A DNA stretch of 64,000 nt from Ardenticatenaceae bacterium (GCA_020634245.1 JACKCC010000006.1:1-64000); one strand, 5' to 3'; positions 53,153-61,395 are shown, counted from the stretch's first letter. The notes: a model not told the origin generated them from the sequence alone. Numbers and translations: made by a program.

Positions 53153-53419
53153 CTATCCCGCTGTAACTTCGGGGAACAGACTCAAGATATCGTCTTCGCC
53201 AACACCGGCATCACCCAATGATTCGTCATCAGACAGGCGTTTGCCGGAGGAACGATGGTCCAGGCGGTAGGTGATGGGGTTGGCCCCTTGACTGGTGGGC
53301 AGCCCCATTTTGCTAACCAAAGCCGGAATCAACCGGCGCATAGGTACGTCGTCTGGTAATTCAACCGGGGTCTTCTTTGAGCCGGTGGGATCGTAAATGA
53401 TAACTTTGATGCTTGCCAT
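53153..53419 (-). CDS. ubiquitin-like beta-grasp protein (YukD-like)
   Basis: An 88-residue protein with the beta-grasp pattern: first strands IKVIIYDPTGSKKTPVELP, a helix MRRLIPALVSKMGL, then ITYRLDHRSSGKRLSDDESLGDAGVGEDDILSLFPEV, which resembles the L/S-strand and L-D-T hairpin of ubiquitin and YukD/EsaB. It ends in Thr-Ala-Gly88, so the terminal glycine needed for adenylation is already exposed and no precursor tail has to be removed. Lysines that could form chains are few (5, 15, 16, 37, 60). It is the predicted modifier of the E1-E2 system around it. The alternative, a YukD-type secretion component, is less likely without an ESX locus. Confidence 0.88.
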   Translation of the reverse strand: MASIKVIIYDPTGSKKTPVELPDDVPMRRLIPALVSKMGLPTSQGANPITYRLDHRSSGKRLSDDESLGDAGVGEDDILSLFPEVTAG

Positions 53420-53503
53420 TTTAATAAGCCTCCATTTTGCTTAAGTAATACTGTTGACAATACGTGAAATAGTGACTTGGGTTGCAGTAATGAACGACAG
53501 ACC

Positions 53504-53562
53504 GTAAAACGTAAAACGTAACTGTCTCACGGCCTAATTACGTTTTAATCTTTACGTTTTAC
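53504..53562. repeat. GTAAAACGTAAA inverted repeat between E1 and Ubl genes
   Basis: GTAAAACGTAAA at 53504-53515 and TTTACGTTTTAC at 53551-53562 are perfectly complementary; further ACGTAA/TTACGT pairing lies inside. It covers the E1 stop codon (53559-53561). Confidence 0.75.
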
Positions 53563-54734
53563 TCAAATGTCATAAACGTCTCTTTATCGCCCGTAATTTC
53601 ATAATAAACGCGCTTGTCGCCGTTGCGGGCGCGGATGATGCTTAGCGGCGGCACGTCGATTTCGGCCAGGGTACGGGCCAGGAAATCCTCGTCGCCGTTG
53701 ATGCGATGGGTCAGGTTGAGGTCACGCTTCGTGCCGCAGGTTGGGCAGGTTTGTTCCTGTTCATAAAGGCGGGCCATCCGCTTGAAGAACGGCGTCGTTT
53801 CGTCGCAGCTTGGGCAGTACATGGAAACGACCAGTTCGCCATCAAATTCCAGTGCTGCTTCCTGGCCCAATTCCACGCGGGCGATGGTAAACAGGTCGGC
53901 CAGCGTGGTTTTATCGGCTTGAGCATCAGGCAGTTCGACGATGGGTTCCAGCCGCGAATGGCTCATGCAGAAATCTTTGACCGGGTACTCGGTGGTGTAG
54001 ACGTCGTTGGTCAAACCGTTGATCATCATCGCTTTGCCCGGTTGGACTTCCATGCCGTGAATGAGTTTGAGCGCTTCCTGGGTTTGAAAGGCGGCGACAA
54101 TCGAAGCGCTGGTCGGGGTGGTGGGCACTTTGCCCTGCAAAATGTTCTCCCGTGCCAGCAGCGGGCAGGAATAGCGCAGGCCGATGATTTGGTAATCCAG
54201 ATCGGAGAGGGTGCATTCGTAGCAGGCCCCCCGGCCCGGCCAAAAAACGCGCACAATGCCCATCAGTTCTTGAATGGCGCCATCGACCCAGGGCTTGTCT
54301 ACGGCCCAGCTAAAGCGGTTGATAGAGAGGCGGGCTTCCCGGTTGTCCAGGCAGCCAACGATGGCATCGACATGGCGGAAAACGCCCAACCCCATCTCAA
54401 AATTGATGTCGCCGTGCCACGTTTTGACGTTGACGTCGGGATTGAGTTCCTTGACCCGTTCGGCGGCAGCATCGACTTTGCGCCGGCCGCGATCCGAACT
54501 GCGGAACAGGACGGAACGGCTGAGATTGCTGTCCTCGATGGTGTCAAAATCGGCTATGATGACGTTGCCGATACCCATGAGGGCCAGGTTTTTGAGGACT
54601 TCGTTGCCCAATGCGCCCGCGCCGACAACTAGAACAGTGGCATTACGGACGACTTCTTGTTTCCACCAGCTTATGTAGCCAAAGGTGTGGTAACGGTCGC
54701 TGTCGGGATCGGTGATGATGATTGGTTCTTCCAT
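53559..54734 (-). CDS. E1-like ubiquitin-activating enzyme (ThiF family) with C-terminal zinc ribbon
   Basis: A 391-residue protein. Residues ~15-230 form a ThiF/UBA Rossmann domain: nucleotide motif GAGALG at 38-43, ADFDTIEDSNLSR at 61-73 with the metal-site Asp and Arg finger, Lys86, and CLDNREAR at 128-135. CYEC at 171-174 is half of the usual zinc site, and Cys190 in RYSCPLLARE, before PTTPTSASIVAAFQTQEALKLI, occupies the catalytic-cysteine position. Residues ~300-345 add a second CxxC pair (CPSC, CPTC), an extra zinc ribbon not found in MoeB or ThiF, then an alpha/beta tail. It should adenylate the Gly-ended modifier and pass it to the E2. Confidence 0.92.
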   Translation of the reverse strand: MEEPIIITDPDSDRYHTFGYISWWKQEVVRNATVLVVGAGALGNEVLKNLALMGIGNVIIADFDTIEDSNLSRSVLFRSSDRGRRKVDAAAERVKELNPDVNVKTWHGDINFEMGLGVFRHVDAIVGCLDNREARLSINRFSWAVDKPWVDGAIQELMGIVRVFWPGRGACYECTLSDLDYQIIGLRYSCPLLARENILQGKVPTTPTSASIVAAFQTQEALKLIHGMEVQPGKAMMINGLTNDVYTTEYPVKDFCMSHSRLEPIVELPDAQADKTTLADLFTIARVELGQEAALEFDGELVVSMYCPSCDETTPFFKRMARLYEQEQTCPTCGTKRDLNLTHRINGDEDFLARTLAEIDVPPLSIIRARNGDKRVYYEITGDKETFMTFE

Positions 54735-54803
54735 GATAGTCTTGTGGTCCTTAGTCTGTAGTTTTGTAGTCTGATTTACGGGTGGCAGTTTATAGTTTAC
54801 GAA

Positions 54804-55082
54804 TCATGTATGTGTCTGCATGATGATTTTTGAAAACTTGTGGCCGCACGCGCTGCAATAATAAGTGATTTCGATTTCTTGTTGTATGCAGGTCGTATTG
54901 CCACTATCTCTGCCTCCTGGAACGAAAGAATGATGTGTTCTCAATATTTTTTGTTCGACAACAGATACGTTTATGCTTTGGCATTCGGGGCAGTGGGGAG
55001 ATGACAGTTTTTGTAACCACTTTCCCATAATCAATATCACACCAATAGCTGCAACAACGCCAGCCACAATCATTGGGTACAT
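54804..55082 (-). CDS. small membrane protein with zinc ribbon
   Basis: A 92-residue protein: an N-terminal transmembrane helix (~3-21, MIVAGVVAAIGVILIMG) followed by a ribbon with CPEC and CSAC pairs, likely cytoplasmic. It is not recognised. It lies 69 bases upstream of the E1 gene on the same strand. Base composition is a little more AT-rich than its neighbours. Confidence 0.65.
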   Translation of the reverse strand: MYPMIVAGVVAAIGVILIMGKWLQKLSSPHCPECQSINVSVVEQKILRTHHSFVPGGRDSGNTTCIQQEIEITYYCSACGHKFSKIIMQTHT

Positions 55083-55120
55083 GTAACAAGTTCCTCTTCC
55101 ATCGTTATTACTTACGGTAA

Positions 55121-56249
55121 TTATGGATTGTGCCGTAAGTGAAAGGGAAGTTCAAATTGTGTTCGATCCGCATTGAGGGTGATGGATTTGCGCTCTGTTG
55201 CGCCGCCAAAGTCGGCTGGCCAGGTGATGTCTACGTCGTAGGTCAGGCCAGATTGGGCGCGGACGGGCAGTTCACAGAGGAAACGGCCGTCTCTCCCCGT
55301 CGTCCGCCATATGACTGAATGTTAATCCCTTGTGCACATCACCCGCACCTGTAACCCGTACAAACTGGGCCGTCTGATATTCCTGACGACCGCGCAAATT
55401 GTCGCCATTGGTTCTGGCTGCGATTAAATTGGCGGCGCACGTCTTGGAGCAAAGCTGCAGAGCGATCAGCGTGGTCATGGCTGAACAACGCGAGGGAGTG
55501 GCGAAGGTACCCTGGTCAGTTCAATGCAATGGCGGCATCCGTGTTACGGATGACGATGTTCCGGTTCCAAAACTGTTGGTACGGTGATGGCGGCCGCCCC
55601 GGACCACAGGTGTCGGCGTAACTGATTCATCCGGTTCAACGTGTGTCGCTTCTCGCGCTACCTCTGGGGTAATGCACCGGAACCGGCGGCGAAGTGGCAA
55701 CGGGGGCACCCAGCCTGACCGCAGCGAACAGGCTGGAGCGATTTTCCTCCGAAGGCCAATTTCCGTCCCCAACTTTGTTCCGGATCCGTTGCGTCACGGC
55801 CTGCCGCAAAGAGCTGCCTGTTTGAGTACCGTCCGCCTGGCTGGTGGTTCCGGCGGCGAAGCCGGAACGAAGGAAGCCTTCCGGTAAGCGAAGGCGTAGC
55901 GATAGATAGAGCTAAACGGTAAGAGATTTTGAGACTTAAAGCGATGAAGTCGTAGCGATTGGGGAGATCAAGAATTGATTAATGGATTACCGGGTAACCG
56001 ATCACTATCGGCCAGCCCGGCTTTCTTGCAGTAAATCATAGCGCTTCAGCGGTTTACCGTTTGGTATTCGCCAGCCGCGCAACGGGCAATATCCGTTTAT
56101 TTTGCGCAGTACGCTGCCTTGGCCCGCGATTCGGTGAAATCGGGGACGGGTTCATCACTTTTGTTTAGGTCGGCAATCAACCATTCGGTCAGTTGGGCGG
56201 CAAACGGCCGTAGGTGATTGTCATCAATGGATTGCAGGATTTCAGTCAT
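55121..56249 (-). pseudogene. frame-disrupted coding region in the ubiquitin-like locus
   Basis: Protein-like sequence on the minus strand is spread over all three frames. It opens well from ATG 56249 (MTEILQSIDDNHLRPFAAQL..., with WLIADLNKSDEPVPDF), continues in another frame as QGSVLRKINGYCPLRGWRIPNGKPL, then LDLPNRYDFIA, FAAGTTSQADGTQTGSSL, SLALFSHDHADRSAALLQD, and ends at 55121 with GRFLCELPVRAQSGLTYDVD and ELPFHLRHNP. Joining these would give one protein of about 370 residues of unknown family. At least five frame changes are needed in 1.1 kb, so the gene is decayed or the sequence here is poor. The clean flanks make either explanation possible. Confidence 0.6.
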
Positions 56250-56258
56250 GGTTGATTC

Positions 56259-56630
56259 TCAACTGCGCCTGATGGGGAAGCTTCTGTCGCTCATGGCCCA
56301 TTCAGGCGGATACCAGATACCGTATTCGTTGGTTTGTCCCAACTCTTTGTGAACGGCGCAGTCGCAGCGCGCGTTTTTACGCGATGGGCAGCGCCGGATG
56401 AGTTTGCTCAAGCGCGTTACACTTGCTTTGGGAACGATGTAGCCGACATGATGCCAGGACTCTTCCGCACCGCGCCGGGATTCCTCGTACACGGCCGTTC
56501 CCCGAAACCCACATCCCTTACACTTCACAATTTGCAGGGCGATCTCGTCGGAACGGCCGTCCGGCGGCAGTTCAATCGACTGCGTGATGGTCAACGAATT
56601 GGCCTGACATTCTGGGCAAACAAACGGCAT
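56259..56630 (-). CDS. zinc-ribbon protein of unknown function
   Basis: A 123-residue protein starting at ATG 56630 (MPFVCPECQANS). CPEC near the N-terminus and CKGCGF near residue 38 make a four-cysteine ribbon. A basic middle part with additional cysteines (RRCPSRKNARCDC) follows, then a short Trp/Pro-rich tail. Not recognised beyond the ribbon. It is spaced nine bases from the disrupted region and 66 from the acidic helical gene, so it belongs to the same transcription unit. Confidence 0.65.
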   Translation of the reverse strand: MPFVCPECQANSLTITQSIELPPDGRSDEIALQIVKCKGCGFRGTAVYEESRRGAEESWHHVGYIVPKASVTRLSKLIRRCPSRKNARCDCAVHKELGQTNEYGIWYPPEWAMSDRSFPIRRS

Positions 56631-56696
56631 TTTCAGAAAAGTAATCGGTGAACAGTAAACAGTAATCCGATTACCATTCACCGATTACCGCTAACT

Positions 56697-57083
56697 TCAA
56701 ACGGCTAATTCTACTTCCAGCTTATGCAGCCCATCCCAAACCCGCATCAGTTCTTCCAGATCAGAGACCGATTCCAGGTCCATTTCCATCGCCTGACGCA
56801 GTTCGGGGCGGTGCAGATTGCGGTCGTGGTTCTTCAGCATCGGCTTGACCAGCAGATTGTTGAAATCACGTTCCGCTTTGGTCGCTTCCAGCCAGAAGAG
56901 ACGGCGCAGGCGGGGCAGCAGTTCGTCATCGCTGAACAAATCGTCGACAATCGCGCCAAAGATGCGATTAACTTTGACCGAGATGTCGTCCAGTTTGTCG
57001 GCGTAGCTGGTTTCCAGTTCGACCGGCGCGGCTTGCGGCTGTTCGCCCAGGAAGCTGATATCGAAGTCCGGCTGCTGTTCCAT
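56697..57083 (-). CDS. small acidic helical protein of unknown function
   Basis: A 128-residue acidic protein, predicted largely helical from its pattern (YADKLDDISVKVNRIFGAIVDDLFSDDELLPRLRRLFWLEATKAERDF). No cysteines, signal or membrane helix. It follows the dynamin-like gene region and may partner it. No family recognised. Confidence 0.7.
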   Translation of the reverse strand: MEQQPDFDISFLGEQPQAAPVELETSYADKLDDISVKVNRIFGAIVDDLFSDDELLPRLRRLFWLEATKAERDFNNLLVKPMLKNHDRNLHRPELRQAMEMDLESVSDLEELMRVWDGLHKLEVELAV

Positions 57084-57488
57084 CGATATGATATGATTTT
57101 CTGGGCCGCTGGTCGCCAGTCGCTATTTGCCAGGTTGGTCACGTAGACTTGCGCGCGGGCGCGAGAAAAATAACCGGCGTCAGTTCAATGAATGGATCGA
57201 ACGATTCTGGTTTTCATCGGTTCGTACACAGGGTCGCCTGGCGGATATTGGAAATTCGCTTACGGTCAACCAGGGTCGATGGCAAACGGCTTGGCTCATC
57301 GTCAAATGCGGAAGCGTGTAGCTGGCCTGCCCGAAAGTGGGTGGCGATCGCGCTGCAGCGTCCGTTCCATTTCGAGGATCACCGGCCACGGCATGAATGG
57401 AGACCGCTTCCTGCATGATCAGTTCACCGGAACAGGATGCGCTGATGGAATTGATGTTGCTGGTGCCCAAAATCAGGTTGTTGTAAAG
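57084..57488 (-). pseudogene. displaced 3' coding sequence of the dynamin-like gene
   Basis: After the last in-frame residues of the GTPase gene, protein-like patches continue in changing frames: VILEMERTLQRDRHPLSG (57382-57304), AFDDEPSRLPSTLVDRKRI (57309-57214), GDPVYEPMKTRIVRSI (from 57238) and AGYFSRARAQVYVTNLANSDW up to ~57095. Together they would add ~130 residues to the dynamin-like protein. Several indels are required, as in 55121-56249. Confidence 0.6.
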
Positions 57489-59192
57489 TCACGTCGCGGT
57501 GTCCGAGCGGCGTTTCCACTGCGTTGAATCGAATCCGCACCATGCCTGACGCTGTTGAGCGGGGCGCAGCAGGTTGCGGAAACGGGCGTCGCCGTTAGTG
57601 CGGGCGCTCAGTTCCAGCAGCGCATTGTGGAAGGCGCGGGGCAGTTCTTTCTGCTGGCGGACGAGGACGTTCTCGTACCGTTTTTCTTGCAACTGCTCCC
57701 AACTGCTGGCGAAGGGTGGGTGCATGCCACGACTGGCCAACTGCTTTTCGTAGTAGAAGCGCAGGCTTTGCAGGCTGTTGCGGATGCGGGTCGAAGCTTC
57801 GCGCAGTTGGCTGCGAACACGTTCTGACTTGATGAACTCGATGAGGCTTTCGCGCAGCAGCGGTATTTCGCTCAACTTGAGCAGCGCCTCTTTGGTGTCG
57901 GGATCGAACATATCGCCGTTGTTGATAGGGCCAAATTGGTCACGGAATGCTTTGAGGATGCGTTCCGTTTCGCTGGCGAATTCGTCCGGGGCGTGGTCGG
58001 GGTCTTGCAGGTAGAGGGCCGGCGGAGCCATGACCAGAAAGTAAGGCCGGTTGTGGCCGCGATCCTTGTAGCGCTCCCAATAGTTGGGGGCGATGTAGCG
58101 GGTGACTTCCTTAACTTCCAATTCCGCCTCCGGCAGGCCGGAGTTGAGCCGGTCGAAGGCCTGGCGCACGTTGCCGCCGTTGACGGCCAGAAAAATCTTG
58201 GAAGCGGCTTCGTCCAAATCGCCGCCGCTGAGGCCGAAGAGCCGGTTTTCTTTGATCCAGTTCACGGCCGATAACGACTTCATCTCATCGACACGCTGGC
58301 GACCGGCATCGGTGACCAGGACGATCATGGCGTCTTCTTTCTTCATTTCTTCCAGCGTGATCGCTTCGTGCAGTTTCATCCCCGCGCCCAGGCCGGGCAC
58401 GTCCACGATGCGCAGGAAGCCGTTCATGAGCAGGCTGTCTTTGCCGTTGGCGGTTGTGCCAGGCGCTGGCGGCTGAATCTTGAAGGTGGCCGATTTGACC
58501 AGCCGGATTTGCCGCTTGTCGCTGCCTTTGAAGCCGTCTTCGCGCAGATGTTTGAGCGATTCTTCATCGTCGAGGGTCAGGCTTTGGGGCGGCGGCGTAC
58601 CGGCTTTGAACAGTTCTTTGTTGTTTTCGTAGGAGTGGATGCAGTCAATGAGGATGTCGAGGTATTCGTCGCGCTCGGTTTTGGCATTGCCTTCGCTGGC
58701 AGTGTTGATGGCTTTGATGTCTTCCAGTGCCTGTTCACGCTCGCCGCTGTTGGTGATGTCGAAGCCGTCTAGTTCGGCCAGTTGGCAGAGACGGCGGACG
58801 CGCTCGGCGAATTCGTCGCGGCTCCAGTAGGTAAGGATGAGGGATTCGGCTTCGCCTTCTGCCGCTTGTTCGATGTAGACGATGGTGCCGGTAACGGCCG
58901 TTACCGCCCCGGTCGGCAGCAAATTACGGCCTAACAAAGCATTAATCAACGTTGATTTGCCGACGCCGGTTCCACCAAAGAAGACCAGCGTGTAAGTGCG
59001 TTGGCCTAAAATCTTTTGCGCTTCGTCGATGCTGTGCTGGGCCTGGGGGACGGCGCGGATGAGATAATCGCGCGTCTGGTCAATGGTGCGCTGCAAGCTT
59101 ACCCACTGCTCGACCTGCGCCGGACTGATGTAGGGCAGGGTTTCCAGGGAGGTTTGCAGCTCTGCATATTTGTCTTTTTGTTTGGGACTCAT
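57489..59192 (-). CDS. dynamin-like GTPase (C-terminus disrupted)
   Basis: The readable product is 567 residues; ATG 59192 has GGAAGG upstream. The G domain has G1 GGTGVGKS at ~73-80, a G2 segment PTGAVTAVTGTIVYIE, and G3 DVPGLG followed by LEEMKKEDAMIVLVTDAG. That spacing is typical of bacterial dynamin/YjdA-type GTPases, which assemble on membranes. Helical stalk-like sequence follows (LLKLSEIPLLRESLIEFIKSERVRSQLREASTRIRNSLQSLRFYYEKQL). The frame is lost near 57560, and ~130 further residues appear displaced downstream. As the first gene of the ubiquitin-like locus it links the system to membranes. Two palindromic sites precede it. Confidence 0.82.
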   Translation of the reverse strand: MSPKQKDKYAELQTSLETLPYISPAQVEQWVSLQRTIDQTRDYLIRAVPQAQHSIDEAQKILGQRTYTLVFFGGTGVGKSTLINALLGRNLLPTGAVTAVTGTIVYIEQAAEGEAESLILTYWSRDEFAERVRRLCQLAELDGFDITNSGEREQALEDIKAINTASEGNAKTERDEYLDILIDCIHSYENNKELFKAGTPPPQSLTLDDEESLKHLREDGFKGSDKRQIRLVKSATFKIQPPAPGTTANGKDSLLMNGFLRIVDVPGLGAGMKLHEAITLEEMKKEDAMIVLVTDAGRQRVDEMKSLSAVNWIKENRLFGLSGGDLDEAASKIFLAVNGGNVRQAFDRLNSGLPEAELEVKEVTRYIAPNYWERYKDRGHNRPYFLVMAPPALYLQDPDHAPDEFASETERILKAFRDQFGPINNGDMFDPDTKEALLKLSEIPLLRESLIEFIKSERVRSQLREASTRIRNSLQSLRFYYEKQLASRGMHPPFASSWEQLQEKRYENVLVRQQKELPRAFHNALLELSARTNGDARFRNLLRPAQQRQAWCGFDSTQWKRRSDTAT

Positions 59193-59272
59193 GTTTGTTC
59201 CTTCCTTATTCACTTGGAATGGGAGACTAACGTTAGGTTTGGGAACTGTCTCCTGACTTTTCGCTTGCTTTG

Positions 59273-59313
59273 ATGATCGAAATCATTGCGTCAATTCTCT
59301 GACATTTGTTATT
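59273..59313 (-). promoter_or_regulatory. candidate paired CRP/FNR-type sites upstream of the dynamin-like gene
   Basis: ATGAT-CGAA-ATCAT at 59273-59286 is a perfect palindrome, and CTGAC-ATTT-GTTAT at 59300-59313 is an imperfect one; centres are 27 bases apart and 81-121 bases precede the start. The architecture matches the pairs in front of the heme and iron genes, with a slightly different first site. Confidence 0.4.
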
Positions 59314-59494
59314 ACGCAGGCATTGGGAAAAGGTTGCAAAATCAAAATTTGTTGTATGAAAACGACCGTATTAGGACAAATTGCCTGATAAACAGAACAT
59401 AAGATAGTACATCAAGTGCTTGATTTGCTTCGGCCGATATGCTAAGATGCAGGCAAAGCTTTTGACGCGGTGCGTCAGAACGGGAGTCGTTGTA

Positions 59495-60049
59495 ATGGAA
59501 AGTATGGTTATAGATTCTTTTGAGACGAAAACGGGGATTGTGGTGCGGGTACGGCCGTTGCTGCCCGAAGATGCTCCTTATCTGGTAGATATTTTTGAAC
59601 ACATGAGCGCCGACAGCCGTTACCGCCGCTTTCATCAACCAGTAAACCATTTGTCACCGGAACGGATTTGGGCAGAAGCGGAAAGTATTGCCCATACGCC
59701 TGAGCAGGTTGGATTTATTGCTTTTGCCGATTTACCGGGTGACCCCGGCACACCGGTTGGTGCGGTGCGATGTGTTTGTCTGGGCGATGGGAAAGCGGAA
59801 ACGGCCGTGTCCGTTCGCGATGACATGCAAAAGCAGGGCATTGGTTCCCATCTGTTAAGTTTGTTGGTAAAGGAAGCTCGAAATCACGGTGTTACAAAGC
59901 TCTTAGCTACGATTCAAAGCAGCAACCGATCTATCATTCACATCCTCAACCGAATGCCCTATGCTTATACACGCAAATCAATCGGTCCAGATACCGAACT
60001 TGAACTCGACATAACTTCTTTCGATCCGGAATTATTCGCAAAGATTTGA
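59495..60049 (+). CDS. GNAT-family N-acetyltransferase
   Basis: A 184-residue protein; ATG 59495 with GGGAG eight bases upstream. It opens with the GNAT-like segment IVVRVRPLLPEDAPYLVDIFEHMS, then the acetyl-CoA-binding stretch VRDDMQKQGIGSHLLSLLVKEARNHGV (Q/R-x-x-G-x-G/A). The N-terminus resembles the acetyltransferase domains attached to Pat-type lysine acetyltransferases and may act on proteins, but the substrate is unknown. Divergent from the dynamin-like gene. Confidence 0.9.
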   Translation: MESMVIDSFETKTGIVVRVRPLLPEDAPYLVDIFEHMSADSRYRRFHQPVNHLSPERIWAEAESIAHTPEQVGFIAFADLPGDPGTPVGAVRCVCLGDGKAETAVSVRDDMQKQGIGSHLLSLLVKEARNHGVTKLLATIQSSNRSIIHILNRMPYAYTRKSIGPDTELELDITSFDPELFAKI

Positions 60050-60086
60050 AATTCAAAGAACAAAACAAATTAGCACAAGCCAAGAC

Positions 60087-60122
60087 GAGCGTGGAACAAG
60101 CATTTATTCTGCGCTCTTTTTT
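60087..60122 (+). terminator. putative intrinsic terminator after the GNAT gene
   Basis: GAGCG (60087-60091) pairs with CGCTC (60112-60116), followed by six T. The stem is short, so it is a weak candidate. Confidence 0.5.
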
Positions 60123-60207
60123 GTTCAATGGTAAAATGCGAGCACGCAACGAATCTCATATCCGTGCGTAAGGGAATTGAGTTTTTAGTTTCAATTTGGA
60201 GAAATCA

Positions 60208-61395
60208 ATGCGTATTATTTTGTATTTAGGTAAAGGTGGGGTGGGGAAAACAACGGTGGCGGCGGCAACGGCCGTACGCTCCGCCGAATTAGGCTATAAA
60301 ACCCTGGTTGCCAGCACCGACATTGCTCACAGCCTGGCCGATTCCCTGGATGTGGAACTGGGGGCGACGCCGGTACAGGTTAGCGAAAACTTGTGGGCGC
60401 AGGAAATCAGCGTCGTCGCCGACATCCACAACTATTGGGGAACCTTGCAGCATTTTGTGTCCGGTCTCATCAGCAGCGGTTCGCGGGGCATGAACAACGT
60501 TATCGCCGATGAGCTGTCGGCCATCCCCGGCATGGACGAAATCGTCAGCCTGCTGCACATTAACAAACAGGCCAAAGAACGCCACTTTGACCGGGTCATC
60601 ATCGATGCCGCGCCCACCGGCGAAACCATCCGCCTGCTGACCATGCCCGATACCTTCCGCTGGTATGCTGGTCACATCAACCGCTTTGAGTCCGGCGTTG
60701 TCAAGGTACTGAAACCATTCGCTGGCCGTTTGTTGGCTGGACCAGCCGAGGTGCTGGAAGCACTCAACAAATTAGACACAGCCACGGCCGAACTGCGCGA
60801 AACCCTCAGCGACCCTGAAATTAGCAGCTACCGGGTTGTCCTCCAGCCGGAAAAAATGGTCATCCGTGAAGCGGAACGGGCGGTTAGCTACTTGGGATTG
60901 TTCAATTACCCGGTAGACAGTATTGTCATCAATCGCATCTTGCCCGAAGCCCTGGCCGAAGGCGAATTTTTCCAGCGGCGGCGTGATTTACAGGCTAAAT
61001 ATCTGCAAATGATAGAGGACAATTTCAGCCCCCTGCCATTGTGGCGCGCGCCCTACTATGCCCATGAGGTCGTGGGCCTTGAAGCCTTGTCTCAATTGGC
61101 CAATGATTGTTTTAACGACATTGACCCCGGTCAGGTGTTTTATCGGGGAAAGCTGCAAGAAATTGCCGAATTGGCCGATGGCGGTCTGCAACTGCGTATT
61201 CCCATGCCTTTTGTGACCGGCAGCGATGTTAAACTGCGCAAACGGGGTGATGAAATGTTTATCACTATCGGTAATTTTAAGCGGGAAATGATTTTGCCGA
61301 TGGTGCTGGCCAAACGCAAAGCGGCCGGCGGCCGTCTGCGCGATGGTGTATTGGAAATCGACTTCTTGCCGCTGGTTGAAGCAGCACCAGTATAA
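60208..61395 (+). CDS. ArsA/Get3-family ATPase
   Basis: A 395-residue soluble P-loop ATPase; ATG 60208 with GGAG six bases upstream. The deviant Walker A LGKGGVGKTTVAAA (signature Lys present) is at residues 7-20, with STDIAHSLADSL (the switch I Asp) and DAAPTGETIRLL (switch II) after it. The C-terminal ~80 residues form a beta-rich Hsp20-like domain (GSDVKLRKRGDEMFITIGNFKREMILP), a feature of many non-arsenic ArsA homologues. No ars genes are nearby, so a tail-anchored protein-targeting or other chaperone-like role is as likely as metalloid export. A terminator follows. Confidence 0.92.
   Translation: MRIILYLGKGGVGKTTVAAATAVRSAELGYKTLVASTDIAHSLADSLDVELGATPVQVSENLWAQEISVVADIHNYWGTLQHFVSGLISSGSRGMNNVIADELSAIPGMDEIVSLLHINKQAKERHFDRVIIDAAPTGETIRLLTMPDTFRWYAGHINRFESGVVKVLKPFAGRLLAGPAEVLEALNKLDTATAELRETLSDPEISSYRVVLQPEKMVIREAERAVSYLGLFNYPVDSIVINRILPEALAEGEFFQRRRDLQAKYLQMIEDNFSPLPLWRAPYYAHEVVGLEALSQLANDCFNDIDPGQVFYRGKLQEIAELADGGLQLRIPMPFVTGSDVKLRKRGDEMFITIGNFKREMILPMVLAKRKAAGGRLRDGVLEIDFLPLVEAAPV

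Noticed and set aside
53153..53419. YukD/EsaB as part of a type VII secretion system
   Set aside because: No EssC ATPase, WXG100 protein or other secretion gene is nearby, whereas E1 and E2 are.
53706..54632. 308-codon plus-strand frame opposite the E1-like gene
   Set aside because: The minus strand encodes a complete ThiF-family protein with all motifs; the opposite frame has none.
49656..54734. Interpreting the E1/E2/JAMM genes as CBASS Cap2/Cap3
   Set aside because: No cGAS/DncV-like nucleotidyltransferase or effector gene is present, and E1 and E2 are separate proteins rather than the fused Cap2.
49656..54734. Interpreting the locus as a standard BIL system
   Set aside because: Four core functions overlap, but the modifier has one beta-grasp domain and is YukD-like, and a RING-like gene, a second JAMM gene and a GTPase are added. 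A relative is possible, identity is not.
55521..55772. 83-codon frame as an intact gene
   Set aside because: It is one frame of a region in which protein-like sequence jumps among frames; no stand-alone start signal or family supports it.
60208..61395. Arsenite efflux ATPase ArsA
   Set aside because: No arsB, arsC, arsD or arsR neighbours and the C-terminal Hsp20-like domain points to the wider ArsA/Get3 family.
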